NCBI GenBank assembly: GCA_014650415.1 | Contig: BMUX01000002.1 | Coordinates: forward strand, 738,885 to 802,884 | Direction: 5' to 3' | Length of the DNA: 64,000 nucleotides | From: Streptomyces spiroverticillatus | GTDB lineage: Bacteria; Actinomycetota; Actinomycetes; Streptomycetales; Streptomycetaceae | Shown: positions 9,019-18,596 of the stretch, piece after piece | How the letters are laid out: the number at the start of each line of letters is the position of its first letter | Numbering within the stretch: position 1 is the stretch's first letter | The notes under the pieces: model-generated | Told to the model about the DNA's origin: nothing | Database searches by the model: none | The model's input: only the letters and a program-made list of their open reading frames with translations | Translations under genes and position numbers: made by a program

Positions 9019-12000
9019 TCAGTGGTCCCGGCGGCGCACGGCCGCCATGGTCAGGGCGCCGCCGAGCAGCAGCAGACCGGAGACACCGCCGAGCGCGAGC
9101 AGCGTGCCGGTGTCACCGCCCGTCTGCGCGAGCTGTCCGGCGGAGCCGCCCATCGGCTGGTGACCGGGCTTGTGCCCGTGCGGCTTGACCGGCTTCTTGC
9201 AGGGGTTCTTCGCACCGGGCTTGTGGCTGCACGGCTTCTTGCAGGGGTTCTTGGCACCCGGCTTGTTGCTGCACGGGTCCGGCTTCGGAGGCACCGGGGG
9301 CTTCGGGGGAACCACGACCGGCGGTACGATCTCCACCTTCGCCGAGCAGACGTCCTCCGGCGGCTCGTTCGGGTCACCCGGCCAGCAGTTGTACTCGCTG
9401 TTGACCGTATTGGTCATCGTGGCGCCCTGCTTCTTCGGGAGCCCCTTCAGCGCGTCCTTGCGGACGGTGACGCTGAAGCTGACGACGGCCTTCTCCCCGA
9501 TCTTCAGCGGGCCGGTCCACTTGAGCCTGCCCTCCTCGTAGGAGACCGTGCCCGGACCCTCGACCTTGACGTCGTTGTTGTAGTCCGCGTACTTGAGGAC
9601 GCCCGGGAGCGGGTCGATCACGTAGTCGAAGTCGGGGTCGCCCTCGACGTCGGACTTGCCGGTGCTGGTCATCGTCCAGGTGTACGTGACCTTCTCGCCC
9701 TGCTTGACCTTGGCGGGGGACGCCGTCTTGGCCGTCTGGAGGTAGGCGATGCCACCGGTGGTGGAGCAGTTCGGGTCGCCGTTCTCGCAGACGCCCGTGT
9801 TCTCGTCGCCGTCGTCCAGGGCGCGCCGCAGACCGCGGATCGAGGAGAGGTCGTAACTGGAGCGCTGGCTGTTGGAGATCACCATGTTGCCGAAGTTCCG
9901 GCGCTTGACCGTGATCGAGTAGACGATCCGCACTTCCTCCCCGGCCCGCAGTTCGCCCCGCCAGTTGAGCTGGGGCGCCTGGTTCGGCCGAAAGGTGAGC
10001 TGTCCCTGGGGTCCGGAGACCACCTGGGCGTCGTTGTTGTAGTAGGCGTCGTCCAGCACGTCCGTCATGTCGTCGGAGATGTTGGCGGAAGCGCCGCCGA
10101 CCAGGTCGACCTTGCCGTTGTTCCGGGCGCCGACCTCGAAGACGTACCGCTGGCCCGCCTTCGGCCGCGACGGCCGGCCGATCTTGTACGTCAGCAGTTC
10201 CGCGACGGGCACCCTGGTCCGGCACGTCGCGTCCGCGCTGCTGCTCACGCAGTTCGAGTCCGGTACGGAGACACCGTTGTCCAGCACCTTGTCGCCGGAG
10301 GCCCGCCGCGGGGTCTTCACCGCGTACGTGAGCGTCAGCCTGGCCCCCCGGGACAGCGGGCCGGTCCAGGTCAGCTTCCGGGTCCGCGGGTCGAAGACCG
10401 GCTCGGCGGCCGGAGCGCCGTCGACCTGCGCGCTCGGCGCACGGCTCAGGTCGGCGGCGTCGAGCACCTCGGTGAGGTCGTCGGTGACCGTGACGGAGTC
10501 CCGGTCGGCGCCCGGGTTCTGCACGACGATCGTGTAGGCGACGGTGTTGAGGTTGCCCGCGACCTTCTGGCCGACCGACTTGGAGACCTTCAGCGGCTGC
10601 TCGACCAGCCTGACGTTGGTCCGGCACTCCGCGGCCCTGCCGGACTCGCAGTTGGAGTCGTCGACGCGGACCGCGTTGTCGAGCAGCTTGTCGCCCGCGA
10701 GCGGGTTCTTGACCTTCACGTCGTACGTGAGGACCAGCTTGGCACCCGCGGCCAGCGGACCCTTCCAGGTCAGCCGCTTGTTCGCGGCGTCGAAGGCGGC
10801 GACCGAGGTGGTGGCGTTGCCGTTCACCGTGGCGCGCGGGCTGCCGGTGACGTCGGCGGCGTCCAGGACGGCCGTCATCTCGTCGACGACCTCGACCTCG
10901 TCACGCGCGATGCCGGGGTTCTCCACCTCGACGGTGTACGTGACCGTGTCGCCGCCCTCGGCGGTGCTGCGGCCGACGGTCTTCTTCGCCTTCAGCGGTA
11001 CGTGCGTGAGCTTGACGTTGGTCGTGCAGGCGGCGTCGGTCGAGCCCGCCTCGCAGTTGGACCGGTTCGCCGTGACCAGGTTGTCGAGCTGCTGGTCGCC
11101 GCTCGGCTTCTTGTTGGTCCTCACCTGGTAGGTCAGCTTGACCGTCTTGCCCAGCGGAAGGTCACCGCTCCAGGTGAGCCGCTGGTTGCCGGCGTCGTAC
11201 GTCGGCGCGGCGACGGGGGCGCCGTCGATGGTGGCGGTCTGCGCACCCGTGATCACGGCGGCGTCCATGACCTTGGTCATGTCGTCGTAGATCACCGCGG
11301 GCTTGATGTCCTCAGTACCGATGTTGGTGGCCTCGACGGTGTACGTCACCACCTCGCCGTTCTGCACGGCGGCCTTGTCGGCGGACTTCTTCAGCCTGAG
11401 GTTGGGCGGCGGCGGGGTGACGCCCACCAGGCGGCCGTAGAGGCAGGCGCCCGTGGTGGCGTTCTCCGCGGTCTGCCAGGTCTGGATCAGCGGGTTGCTC
11501 GACGAGCAGGTGACCTTGCCGGAACCGTCCCTGCTGCCCTCGCGGAAGCCGCGCAGGTCCAGCTCGTACTTGCGGCCGTTCGCGGAGGTGAACTGCTCGA
11601 CGTTGCCGCCGCAGTCGATCGTCACCGGGTCCGGCACCAGGCCGGGCCGGTTGTCGGTCTCGACGACCTTCCAGGTGCAGACGACGTCCTTGCCCTGGAG
11701 GAAGAAGTGCAGCTTGCCGCGCACCTCGGGGTCGGTGCCGATGGTGCGGATGACGTTGTTGTAGCGCGACAGCTCCGCCATCTGGAACTCGACCTCGACC
11801 TCCTCGACCTGCTTGACGGAGGACTTGAAGCCGATGGCGCTCTGGTTGCCCGTGTTGTTCGACGGACAGAAGAGGTGGCCCGACCAGGTGGCGATCACCT
11901 CGTCGGTGCTGGGCCCCGGGTTGATGAGACCACCGCAGGGAAAGGTGGTCTTGTCGTAGTCGGAGATCGAGGTCGTCGGTGCGCTCCCGAAGTCGACGGT

Positions 12001-12174
12001 GTCGGCGAACGCGGCGCGGTTCTCCCGCGGGGCGGGGGCGTCGGCAAAGGCGGGGACGGTCGTGCCCGACATCAGCGTGGCGAGCCCCACGGTGACGACA
12101 CCGGCCCGGGCGAACCGGTGTCTCAAAACGCCGGGCGACAGCGGCCCGCCGGGTCTGACAGAGGCGACTGACAT
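9019..12174 (-). CDS. Sortase-anchored DUF11-repeat surface protein 1 (LAQTG)
   Basis: This encodes 1051 aa. ATG at 12174 has GGAGG five bases upstream. A signal peptide (residues about 17-45, ending PAFA) precedes a unique Cys-containing N-terminal domain (about 46-250). Ig-like DUF11 repeats of about 132 aa follow, three of them ending in the Cys pair SNC...C (near residues 371, 506 and 643), then two further DUF11-like units. A Pro/Lys/Cys linker contains two copies of a KPGAKNPCKKP motif. The C-terminus is a sorting signal: LAQTG, a hydrophobic helix and RRR. LAxTG is the motif of actinobacterial class E sortases; no sortase gene is in this window. The protein is probably a rod-like wall-linked stalk. 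It has a close paralogue at 12400-15903. Confidence 0.9.
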   Translation of the reverse strand: MSVASVRPGGPLSPGVLRHRFARAGVVTVGLATLMSGTTVPAFADAPAPRENRAAFADTVDFGSAPTTSISDYDKTTFPCGGLINPGPSTDEVIATWSGHLFCPSNNTGNQSAIGFKSSVKQVEEVEVEFQMAELSRYNNVIRTIGTDPEVRGKLHFFLQGKDVVCTWKVVETDNRPGLVPDPVTIDCGGNVEQFTSANGRKYELDLRGFREGSRDGSGKVTCSSSNPLIQTWQTAENATTGACLYGRLVGVTPPPPNLRLKKSADKAAVQNGEVVTYTVEATNIGTEDIKPAVIYDDMTKVMDAAVITGAQTATIDGAPVAAPTYDAGNQRLTWSGDLPLGKTVKLTYQVRTNKKPSGDQQLDNLVTANRSNCEAGSTDAACTTNVKLTHVPLKAKKTVGRSTAEGGDTVTYTVEVENPGIARDEVEVVDEMTAVLDAADVTGSPRATVNGNATTSVAAFDAANKRLTWKGPLAAGAKLVLTYDVKVKNPLAGDKLLDNAVRVDDSNCESGRAAECRTNVRLVEQPLKVSKSVGQKVAGNLNTVAYTIVVQNPGADRDSVTVTDDLTEVLDAADLSRAPSAQVDGAPAAEPVFDPRTRKLTWTGPLSRGARLTLTYAVKTPRRASGDKVLDNGVSVPDSNCVSSSADATCRTRVPVAELLTYKIGRPSRPKAGQRYVFEVGARNNGKVDLVGGASANISDDMTDVLDDAYYNNDAQVVSGPQGQLTFRPNQAPQLNWRGELRAGEEVRIVYSITVKRRNFGNMVISNSQRSSYDLSSIRGLRRALDDGDENTGVCENGDPNCSTTGGIAYLQTAKTASPAKVKQGEKVTYTWTMTSTGKSDVEGDPDFDYVIDPLPGVLKYADYNNDVKVEGPGTVSYEEGRLKWTGPLKIGEKAVVSFSVTVRKDALKGLPKKQGATMTNTVNSEYNCWPGDPNEPPEDVCSAKVEIVPPVVVPPKPPVPPKPDPCSNKPGAKNPCKKPCSHKPGAKNPCKKPVKPHGHKPGHQPMGGSAGQLAQTGGDTGTLLALGGVSGLLLLGGALTMAAVRRRDH

Positions 12175-12211
12175 CAATCCTCCGATTTTCTTCTTGCAGG
12201 TGGACGGGTTG

Positions 12212-12289
12212 CCGACCGTAGGCCGCCGTGCCGTCCCATCCGTGTGTAGACACCCGTATGCGCGGTGCTTGCACCCGGAAAGCTCAGTG
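12212..12289 (-). promoter_or_regulatory. Shared 78-bp upstream element, copy B
   Basis: This is the counterpart of 8804-8881, upstream of DUF11 surface protein 1. It has the same ordered blocks at the same distances. It is absent upstream of the paralogue starting at 15903, so the two paralogues appear to be regulated differently. Confidence 0.6.
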
Positions 12290-12300
12290 CGGACGGCAAA

Positions 12301-12327
12301 AGCCCGCACCGGGGGCCGGTGCGGGCT
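12301..12327 (-). terminator. Hairpin between the two DUF11 genes
   Basis: A perfect 12-bp stem with a GGG loop, 73 bp past the stop at 12400. It separates the two paralogous transcription units. Confidence 0.75.
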
Positions 12328-12399
12328 TCGCCTCGTTCTACGAGCTGTTCAGTTGTGATGATGCTCCGTCAGATGCCGTACGGCCCGGGCGGATTGACC

Positions 12400-15300
12400 T
12401 CAGTGGTTGCGACGGCGCGCCGCCACCAGGGTCAGGCCGCCACCGAGCAGCAGCAGACCGGAGACGCCGCCGATCGCCAGCAGCGAGTCGGTGTCACCGC
12501 CCGTCTGCGCGAGCTGTCCGGTGGCGCCGCTCATCGGCTTGTGGCCGGGCTTGTGCCCGTGCGGCTTCTTGCACGGGTTCTTGGCGCCCGGCTTGTGGCT
12601 GCACGGGTCCGGCTTCGGCTTGGGCTTGGGCGGGATGACGTTCGGCGGCACGATGCGCACCTTCGCGGAGCAGACGTTCTCCGGCGGCTCGTTCGGGTCG
12701 CCCGGCCAGCAGTTGTACTCGCTGTTGACCGTGTTGGTCATCGTGGCGCCGCCCTTGTCGGTGAGCGACTTCAGCGCGTCCTTGCGGACGGTGACGCTGA
12801 AGGTGACGACGGCCTTCTCGCCCTTCTTCAGCGGGCCGGTCCACTTGAGCTTGCCCTCTTCGAAGGTGACCGTGCCCGGACCCTCCACCTTGACGTCCTT
12901 GTTGTACTCCGCGTACTTCAGGATGCCGGGCATGGCGTCGACCACGTAGTCGAAGGCGGGGTCGCCCTGGACGTCGGCCTTGCCGGTGCTGGTCAGCGTC
13001 CAGGTGTACGTGACCTTCTCGCCCTGCTTGACCTTGGCGGGAGACGCCGACTTGGCCGTCTGGAGGTAGGCGATGCCACCCGTGGTCTCGCAGTTCTCCT
13101 CGCCGTTCTCGCAGATCCCGCTGTCCTTGCCGACCTCGTCCGCGCGCCGCGCACCGCGGATCGAGGAGAGGTCGTAGGTGGAGGACAGCGAGTTGTTCAG
13201 GCTCATGTTCCCGAGGTTGCGGCGCTTGACCGTCACCGAGTACGTGATGTTCACGCTCTCGCCGACCCTCAGGTCGCCCTCCCAGTTGAGCGAGGTGGTC
13301 GTCCCCGCGGTGAAGGACAGGCGCCCGGCGGGGCCGGACACCACCCTGGCGTCGTTGTTGTAGTTGGCGTCGTCCACGACGTCGGTGAGGTTGTCGGTGG
13401 CCTTCAGCCGCGCGCCGCCGACCAGGTCGACCTTGCCGGTGTTGGTCAGGGTGATCGTGTAGAAGTACTTCTGCCCGACCCGGGGGGTGTCCGGACGGCC
13501 GGACTTCTTCATCGTCACTTCCGCGATCGGCACCGTGGTCTTGCACTTCGGGTCCGCCGCGGCCGTCTCGCAGTTGGAGCCGGGCACGGTGACGCCGTTG
13601 TCCAGCGCCTTGTCACCGCTCGCGACCCGGCCGGTGGTCACGGTGTAGGTGATCGTCAGCCGGGCGCCCTTGGCGAGCGGGCCCGTCCACGTCAGCTTCT
13701 TGGTCGCCCGGTCGTAGACCGGGGCGGCCGCCGGGGCGCCGTTGACCTGCGCACTCGGCGTACCGGTCAGCGAGGCGGCGTCCAGGACCTCGGTCAGGTC
13801 GTCGGTCACGGTGACCGAGCGGGCCGCGCCCGGGTTCTCGACCACGATCGTGTAGGCGACCGCGTTGCGGGAACCGGCGACCTTCTGGCCGACCGACTTG
13901 GTGACCTTCAGCGGCTGCTCGATGATCCGTACGTTGGTCTTGCACAGCGGGTCGGTCGAGCCGTCCGCGCAGTTGGAGTCCGGCACGCCGATCTTGTTGT
14001 CGAGCAGCTTGTCGCCGGACGCCGGGTTCTTGACCTTCACCTGGTAGGTGAGCAGCAGCTTCTTGCCGCGCGCCAGCGGACCCGTCCAGGTCAGCTTCTG
14101 GCCCGCCGCGTCGAAGGTGGCCGTGCCCGCCGGGGCGCCGTCGACGGTGGCGCTGGGCGTCCCGTCGAAGTCGGCGGCGTCCAGGACCTTGGACAGGTCG
14201 TCGGTGACGGTGACCGAGGCGCGGCCGGCGCCCGGGTTCTCGACCTCGACGGTGTACTTCACGATGTCGTCGGACTCCGCGGTCGTACGGTCGACGACCT
14301 TCTTGACCTTGAGCGGGGTCTCGATCGTGGTGACCTGGGTCTTGCACTCCGGGGCCGTGCCGGCCTCGCAGTTGGAGCCCGTGACCTTCACGACGTTGTC
14401 GAGCTTCTTGTCGCCCGCGAGCGGGTTCTTGATCTTCACGTCGTACGTGAGGACCAGTTTGGCGCCGGCGGCCAGCGGACCCTTCCAGGTCAGCCGCTTG
14501 TTCGCGGCGTCGAAGGTGGCGACCGAGGTGGTGGCGGTGCCGTTCACCGTGGCGCGCGGGGTGCCGGTGACGTCGGCTGCGTCCAGGACGGCCGTCATGT
14601 CGTCGACGACCTCGACCTCGTCACGCGCGTTGCCGGGGTTCTCGACCTCGACGGTGTACGTGACGGTGTCGTCCGCCTCGGCGGTGGTCTTGCTGACGGC
14701 CTTCTTGACCTTCAGCGGGACCTCGGTGATCTTCGTGTTGGTCTTGCAGTCGGCGGCCGTGCCGTTCGCACAGTTGGAGTCGGGCGCCGTGATCACGTTG
14801 TCGAGCTGGTCGTCGGAACCCGCCAGCTTCTTGGTGCGGACCCGGTAGGTGATCTCCACCTTCTGGCCGACGGCCAGGTTCCCGCTCCAGGTGAGCTTCT
14901 TGGTGTTCGCGTCGTAGGACGGCGGGTCGGCGGGCTGGCCGTCGATGGTCGCCGACTGGACACCGGTGATCTCCGCGGCGTCCATGACCTTGGTCATGTC
15001 GTCGGTGATCGTCGCCGGGTTGAGCGGCTGGGTGCCGGTGTTGGTGCCCGTGACCGTGTAGGTCACGACGTCGCCGTACTGGGCGGTGGCCTTGTCGACG
15101 GTCTTCTTGACCTCCAGCTGCTGCGGGACGCCGACCAGGCGGGCGAACAGGCACGCCCCCGTGGTGGCGTTCTCCAGCGTCTGCCAGGTCTGGATCAGCG
15201 GGTTGGTCGGCTGACACGTCACGTTGCCGCCGGCGTCCCTGGTGCCCTCGCGGAAGCCGCGCAGGTCCAGTTCGTACTTCTTGCCGTTGGCGGACGTGAA

Positions 15301-15903
15301 CGGCTCGATGGTGCCACCGCAGTCGATCGTCACCGGGTCCGGCACGTCACCGGGACGGTTGTCGGTCTCGATGACCAGCCAGGTGCAGACCACGTCCTTC
15401 TTCTGGAGGAGGAGGTGCAGCTTGCCGGTGATCCGCGGGTTGGAGCCGCCGCCGGAGATCACGTTGTTGTACCGCGAGACCGCGGCCATCTGGAAGTCCT
15501 TCTCGACTTCCTGAATCTGGTTCACGGAGGGCTTGAAGCCGATGCCGCTCTGGGTGCCGATCGCGACGCTGTTCGGCGGGCAGGCACCGGTCCAGCGGCT
15601 CGCGGCACCGGACCACGTGGTGATGACCTCGTCGGTGCTGGGCCCCTGGTTGATGTAACCGCCGCAGGGGAAGGGCGCCCTGCTCACGTCGGAGAGCGAC
15701 GCCGTGGGCGGCTCACCGAAGTCGATGGTCTCGGCGAACGCGGCGCGCTGGGCGCCCGGCGCGGGCTGGTCGGCGAACGCCGGGGCGTTGACCGCCGACA
15801 TCAGCGTGGCGACACCGACGGTGACCACGCCTGCCTTGGTGAATCGACGTCTGAGTTTCGATGACCACTGAAGGCCGTCGTGTCGAACGGAGTCGACTGA
15901 CAT
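12400..15903 (-). CDS. Sortase-anchored DUF11-repeat surface protein 2 (LAQTG)
   Basis: This encodes 1167 aa and has the same architecture as surface protein 1: signal peptide, unique N-terminal domain, DUF11 repeats, Pro/Lys/Cys linker, LAQTG, helix and basic tail. Four repeats carry the SNC...C pair (near residues 376, 511, 643 and 775), one more than the paralogue, which accounts for the 116-residue difference. ATG at 15903 has GGAGG five bases upstream; an in-frame TTG directly before it was not used. The linker has one KPGAKNPCKKP copy instead of two. The gene begins 81 bp after the membrane protein gene at 15985, so it may be read from the glycosyltransferase operon. Likely role: wall-anchored stalk or adhesin. 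Confidence 0.9.
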   Translation of the reverse strand: MSVDSVRHDGLQWSSKLRRRFTKAGVVTVGVATLMSAVNAPAFADQPAPGAQRAAFAETIDFGEPPTASLSDVSRAPFPCGGYINQGPSTDEVITTWSGAASRWTGACPPNSVAIGTQSGIGFKPSVNQIQEVEKDFQMAAVSRYNNVISGGGSNPRITGKLHLLLQKKDVVCTWLVIETDNRPGDVPDPVTIDCGGTIEPFTSANGKKYELDLRGFREGTRDAGGNVTCQPTNPLIQTWQTLENATTGACLFARLVGVPQQLEVKKTVDKATAQYGDVVTYTVTGTNTGTQPLNPATITDDMTKVMDAAEITGVQSATIDGQPADPPSYDANTKKLTWSGNLAVGQKVEITYRVRTKKLAGSDDQLDNVITAPDSNCANGTAADCKTNTKITEVPLKVKKAVSKTTAEADDTVTYTVEVENPGNARDEVEVVDDMTAVLDAADVTGTPRATVNGTATTSVATFDAANKRLTWKGPLAAGAKLVLTYDVKIKNPLAGDKKLDNVVKVTGSNCEAGTAPECKTQVTTIETPLKVKKVVDRTTAESDDIVKYTVEVENPGAGRASVTVTDDLSKVLDAADFDGTPSATVDGAPAGTATFDAAGQKLTWTGPLARGKKLLLTYQVKVKNPASGDKLLDNKIGVPDSNCADGSTDPLCKTNVRIIEQPLKVTKSVGQKVAGSRNAVAYTIVVENPGAARSVTVTDDLTEVLDAASLTGTPSAQVNGAPAAAPVYDRATKKLTWTGPLAKGARLTITYTVTTGRVASGDKALDNGVTVPGSNCETAAADPKCKTTVPIAEVTMKKSGRPDTPRVGQKYFYTITLTNTGKVDLVGGARLKATDNLTDVVDDANYNNDARVVSGPAGRLSFTAGTTTSLNWEGDLRVGESVNITYSVTVKRRNLGNMSLNNSLSSTYDLSSIRGARRADEVGKDSGICENGEENCETTGGIAYLQTAKSASPAKVKQGEKVTYTWTLTSTGKADVQGDPAFDYVVDAMPGILKYAEYNKDVKVEGPGTVTFEEGKLKWTGPLKKGEKAVVTFSVTVRKDALKSLTDKGGATMTNTVNSEYNCWPGDPNEPPENVCSAKVRIVPPNVIPPKPKPKPDPCSHKPGAKNPCKKPHGHKPGHKPMSGATGQLAQTGGDTDSLLAIGGVSGLLLLGGGLTLVAARRRNH

Positions 15904-15984
15904 CAATCCTCCTGTTCTGTCTGGTAGTTGACCGGTGGGGGTGCGGGGGAGAAACCGGCATGCTCTGCTCCGGAGCCCTTGCTG

Positions 15985-17673
15985 TCATGCGCCGGAGCCG
16001 GTGCCGGTGCCCTCCTTCGCGGGAGAGGGAAGTTGCGGTCGAGCACCGGACTTCGCGGGTACGGTTCCGGGCTGGCCCGGCACCCCCGCGAGTCCGGACA
16101 CCGGCCTGGACGCCTGTTCCAGCGCGACCAGGGCGGCGAGCAGGAGACCCAGCAGCAGCGCGGTGCCGTACCAGGTGAAGAACATGTGCTTGTCCAGGTC
16201 GTTGGAGCCGTCGCTGAACATCACGGCCCAGAACTGGGCGAGGGTGGCCACCGACATCCCGGCGAGGATCACGCCGGTTCCGCGCAGCCCCGGGCTGAGC
16301 CGGCGGCGGGTGGCGATCCACAGGCCGAGCCCGATGGAGCCGAACCACAGCAGCGGGAAGACGACCCAGCGCACCGGCTTGACCAGGTGGAAGGCGCCGG
16401 AGATCAGGCAGACCCGGCAGTCCTTGGCGTAGGGGGCGTTGCCCGTGTTCTCGGCGTAGTTGCCGAGGTAGCTCGCCCGGCCGTTGACCATGCCGACCAT
16501 GCCGCGGTCCGCCATGCCGATCAGGCGCTCGGGGTGGCGGGCGTAGAAGGACATCAGCAGCGGGGTGTTGACCTGGTCGTAGAAGAGGCGGTAGTCCTCG
16601 CTCCAGGTGAGGCCGGTGCCGTTGAGCCGGGTGCCGGTGTGCTCCACGAACCGCGGCGGCAGGCCGAGTTCGACCAGGTCCTCCTTAGGCGTGGGGCTGT
16701 TCGGCAGCAGTTCCACGAAGACCTGGTGGTAGTTGTACATCTCCTGGAACCAGATCGGCTTCGAGGCCTGGTACGCGCCCGTGGTGAGCGCCAGCACGGC
16801 CGCCAGCGCCAGCGCGGGCAGCCGCACCAGCAGACCGCGCGCGGTGCCCCGCAGCAGTCCGCCGCCCGCGGGGGCCCAGACCTTCTTCTGCCAGGGCAGC
16901 TTCACCGGGCGCAGCAGCAGCACCGGCAGCACCGCGAGCACCACGGTCGCCGTCTGGGTCTTCGCCAGGACCGTGAAGACCGTGACGCCGGTCAGGACCA
17001 ACAGGTCCGCCCAGTGCGCCTGTTGGCGGCGTACGACGCGGAACATCATCGCCAGGACGAAGACCATGCCGACGATCGCGGCGGACTCGTTCAGCGGCGA
17101 GATGAAATACAGCGCCACCGTCGAGTCGAGGGTGGCCGCGGCCAGCAGCCCCGTCACCAGGGCGCGCATCCACGTCTTCAGCGGCAGCGACACGAACAGC
17201 AGGGCGGTCGCCGCGCCGAACAGCAGCGCGCAGATCACCCCGAGGACCCTGAGGTCCAGGGCGCCCGCGTAGCCGAAGAGCGGGGTGACGGCCTTGGCGG
17301 CCTCCAGCAGGTAGCGGGCGGTGGAGGAGTAGACCTCGCCGCCCGAGCCGCAGGTCTCGCCGTACCACTTGTGGTCGTCGTAGCGGGTGGTGATGAACTC
17401 GAAGGCACGGCGGGAGTCCGCGTTGTGCACGATGACGTCGAGCTGGCAGGTCAGCCGGTGGCCGTCGTAGTTGTCGGCCATGCCGACGGTGCCGCCGAGG
17501 AAGAGCCGGGCGAGCATCGCCGCGGCCGCCAGAACGCCCACGATCAGCGCGGTGCGCCGGATGCGGGAGGTGGTGCTCACCGTCGGCCGGTAGACGGCGG
17601 CGTGCCGCTCCTCGGACGTGGCGTCGTCGGCGTCCTGGGAGACTTTCGATCCTTCGGGAATCACAGAGGTCAT
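15985..17673 (-). CDS. Polytopic membrane protein, GT-C-like, of the glycan operon
   Basis: This encodes 562 aa with a hydrophilic N-terminus (1-38) and about eleven hydrophobic segments. The large first extracytoplasmic loop (about 60-120) contains MADNYDGHRLTC and further Cys, and the C-terminal tail is Pro/Gly/Ser-rich. The layout resembles GT-C glycosyltransferases or polysaccharide polymerases, but no diagnostic motif settles which. Its ATG overlaps the stop of the preceding lipoprotein gene (ATGA), so the two are co-translated. Within the operon it may extend, ligate or export the polymer made by the family-2 glycosyltransferase. Function is inferred from context only. Confidence 0.75.
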   Translation of the reverse strand: MTSVIPEGSKVSQDADDATSEERHAAVYRPTVSTTSRIRRTALIVGVLAAAAMLARLFLGGTVGMADNYDGHRLTCQLDVIVHNADSRRAFEFITTRYDDHKWYGETCGSGGEVYSSTARYLLEAAKAVTPLFGYAGALDLRVLGVICALLFGAATALLFVSLPLKTWMRALVTGLLAAATLDSTVALYFISPLNESAAIVGMVFVLAMMFRVVRRQQAHWADLLVLTGVTVFTVLAKTQTATVVLAVLPVLLLRPVKLPWQKKVWAPAGGGLLRGTARGLLVRLPALALAAVLALTTGAYQASKPIWFQEMYNYHQVFVELLPNSPTPKEDLVELGLPPRFVEHTGTRLNGTGLTWSEDYRLFYDQVNTPLLMSFYARHPERLIGMADRGMVGMVNGRASYLGNYAENTGNAPYAKDCRVCLISGAFHLVKPVRWVVFPLLWFGSIGLGLWIATRRRLSPGLRGTGVILAGMSVATLAQFWAVMFSDGSNDLDKHMFFTWYGTALLLGLLLAALVALEQASRPVSGLAGVPGQPGTVPAKSGARPQLPSPAKEGTGTGSGA

Positions 17674-18596
17674 GACGATCCGCCTGTCGTGGTGCGGTCC
17701 TTCGTGCGGTCCTTCTTCGCCGCGCCGTCGGGGGCGGCCTTCGCCGAGTCCTTCGGGGCGTAGAGGGAACCGGTCCTGAGCTCGCTCTTGTCGGCCTGGC
17801 CGACCCAGCAGTGCACGGGCTGCTCGGAGTGCGCGATCTCCGGATCGGGCAGGAGCGCGTACCGGGCGGGCAGTTCACGGCCGCCCATGTAGGCCCGTAC
17901 CGTCTTGGCGCACCGCTCCTTGGGGCTGATCAGCCCCTTCGTCGGCGGGTTGAACCCGGCCGACTCGGCCTGGTGCGGCTTGTCACAGCCCACGTTGCGC
18001 AGGTCCTTGCCGACGGTGGTGCGGCAGAGCCGGAAGCGGGTGCCCGACGTGCTGCGGAGGATGTCCTTGAAGGGGCGGCTGAGCATGAAGCTCTGGAACT
18101 CCTTGCCCTTCTCGTGCTCCATCACCGCGTCGCAGCGCACCGTGCGCACGCCCTCGCTCCACTCCTTGCGGGTGGGTCCGAAGGCGGTGACGTGAATGCC
18201 GTAGAACGGCTGGTCGATGCGGGCCCCGAGGTGGTCGGCCAGCTCCTTGACCGGGCACAGCGGGCCCATCGAGGTCGCCATCAGGAAGGGGCTGGGCCGG
18301 TCCTTGTAGGCGGCGACCGGGCCCCGGAGGGTCTTGATCGAGAGCGTCTCGGTGTTGTGCGGGGTGTTGCAGCCGACCGAGGGCGCGCTCTCCGAAACGA
18401 CTTCGAGTCCTGCGTCGAAGGCGGAAGTCAGCCGGTGGCAGGTGCCGTCGCGCCAGTCGGTGGCGAGCGGCCCCTGTCCGACGGTGAACGCGGGGGTGCA
18501 ACTCGTGGCGCCCAGGAGGGCTGCGACCGCCAGCGCGGCGCGCAGGGCGGTGAGCCCTGCGCGCCGGTGGCGCCGCTTCGGCAGCGTCAGGGTCAC
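17670..18596 (-). CDS. Septum-formation-family lipoprotein
   Basis: This encodes 308 aa from GTG at 18596, which overlaps the stop of the glycosyltransferase gene (GTGA). A basic N-terminus (KRRHRR) and hydrophobic stretch end in GATSC, an acceptable lipobox with Cys near residue 33. Two similar modules follow, each with a Cys-x3-6-His-x2-Glu signature (GCNTPHNTE and GCDKPHQAE), the pattern of the actinobacterial septum-formation domain. The C-terminus is Lys/Asp-rich and disordered. Such proteins are extracytoplasmic, with poorly understood roles. Location inside a glycan operon suggests a polymer-associated or assembly role here. Confidence 0.75.
   Translation of the reverse strand: MTLTLPKRRHRRAGLTALRAALAVAALLGATSCTPAFTVGQGPLATDWRDGTCHRLTSAFDAGLEVVSESAPSVGCNTPHNTETLSIKTLRGPVAAYKDRPSPFLMATSMGPLCPVKELADHLGARIDQPFYGIHVTAFGPTRKEWSEGVRTVRCDAVMEHEKGKEFQSFMLSRPFKDILRSTSGTRFRLCRTTVGKDLRNVGCDKPHQAESAGFNPPTKGLISPKERCAKTVRAYMGGRELPARYALLPDPEIAHSEQPVHCWVGQADKSELRTGSLYAPKDSAKAAPDGAAKKDRTKDRTTTGGSS

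Noticed and set aside
8929..15864. Two plus-strand open frames of over 1000 codons opposite the DUF11 genes
   Set aside because: Composition is Leu/Val/Gly/Asp/Arg repeats that mirror the DUF11 repeats; no signal, motif or binding site of their own.
15901..15906. TTG start directly before the ATG of DUF11 protein 2
   Set aside because: The ATG has GGAGG at good spacing and matches the paralogue start.
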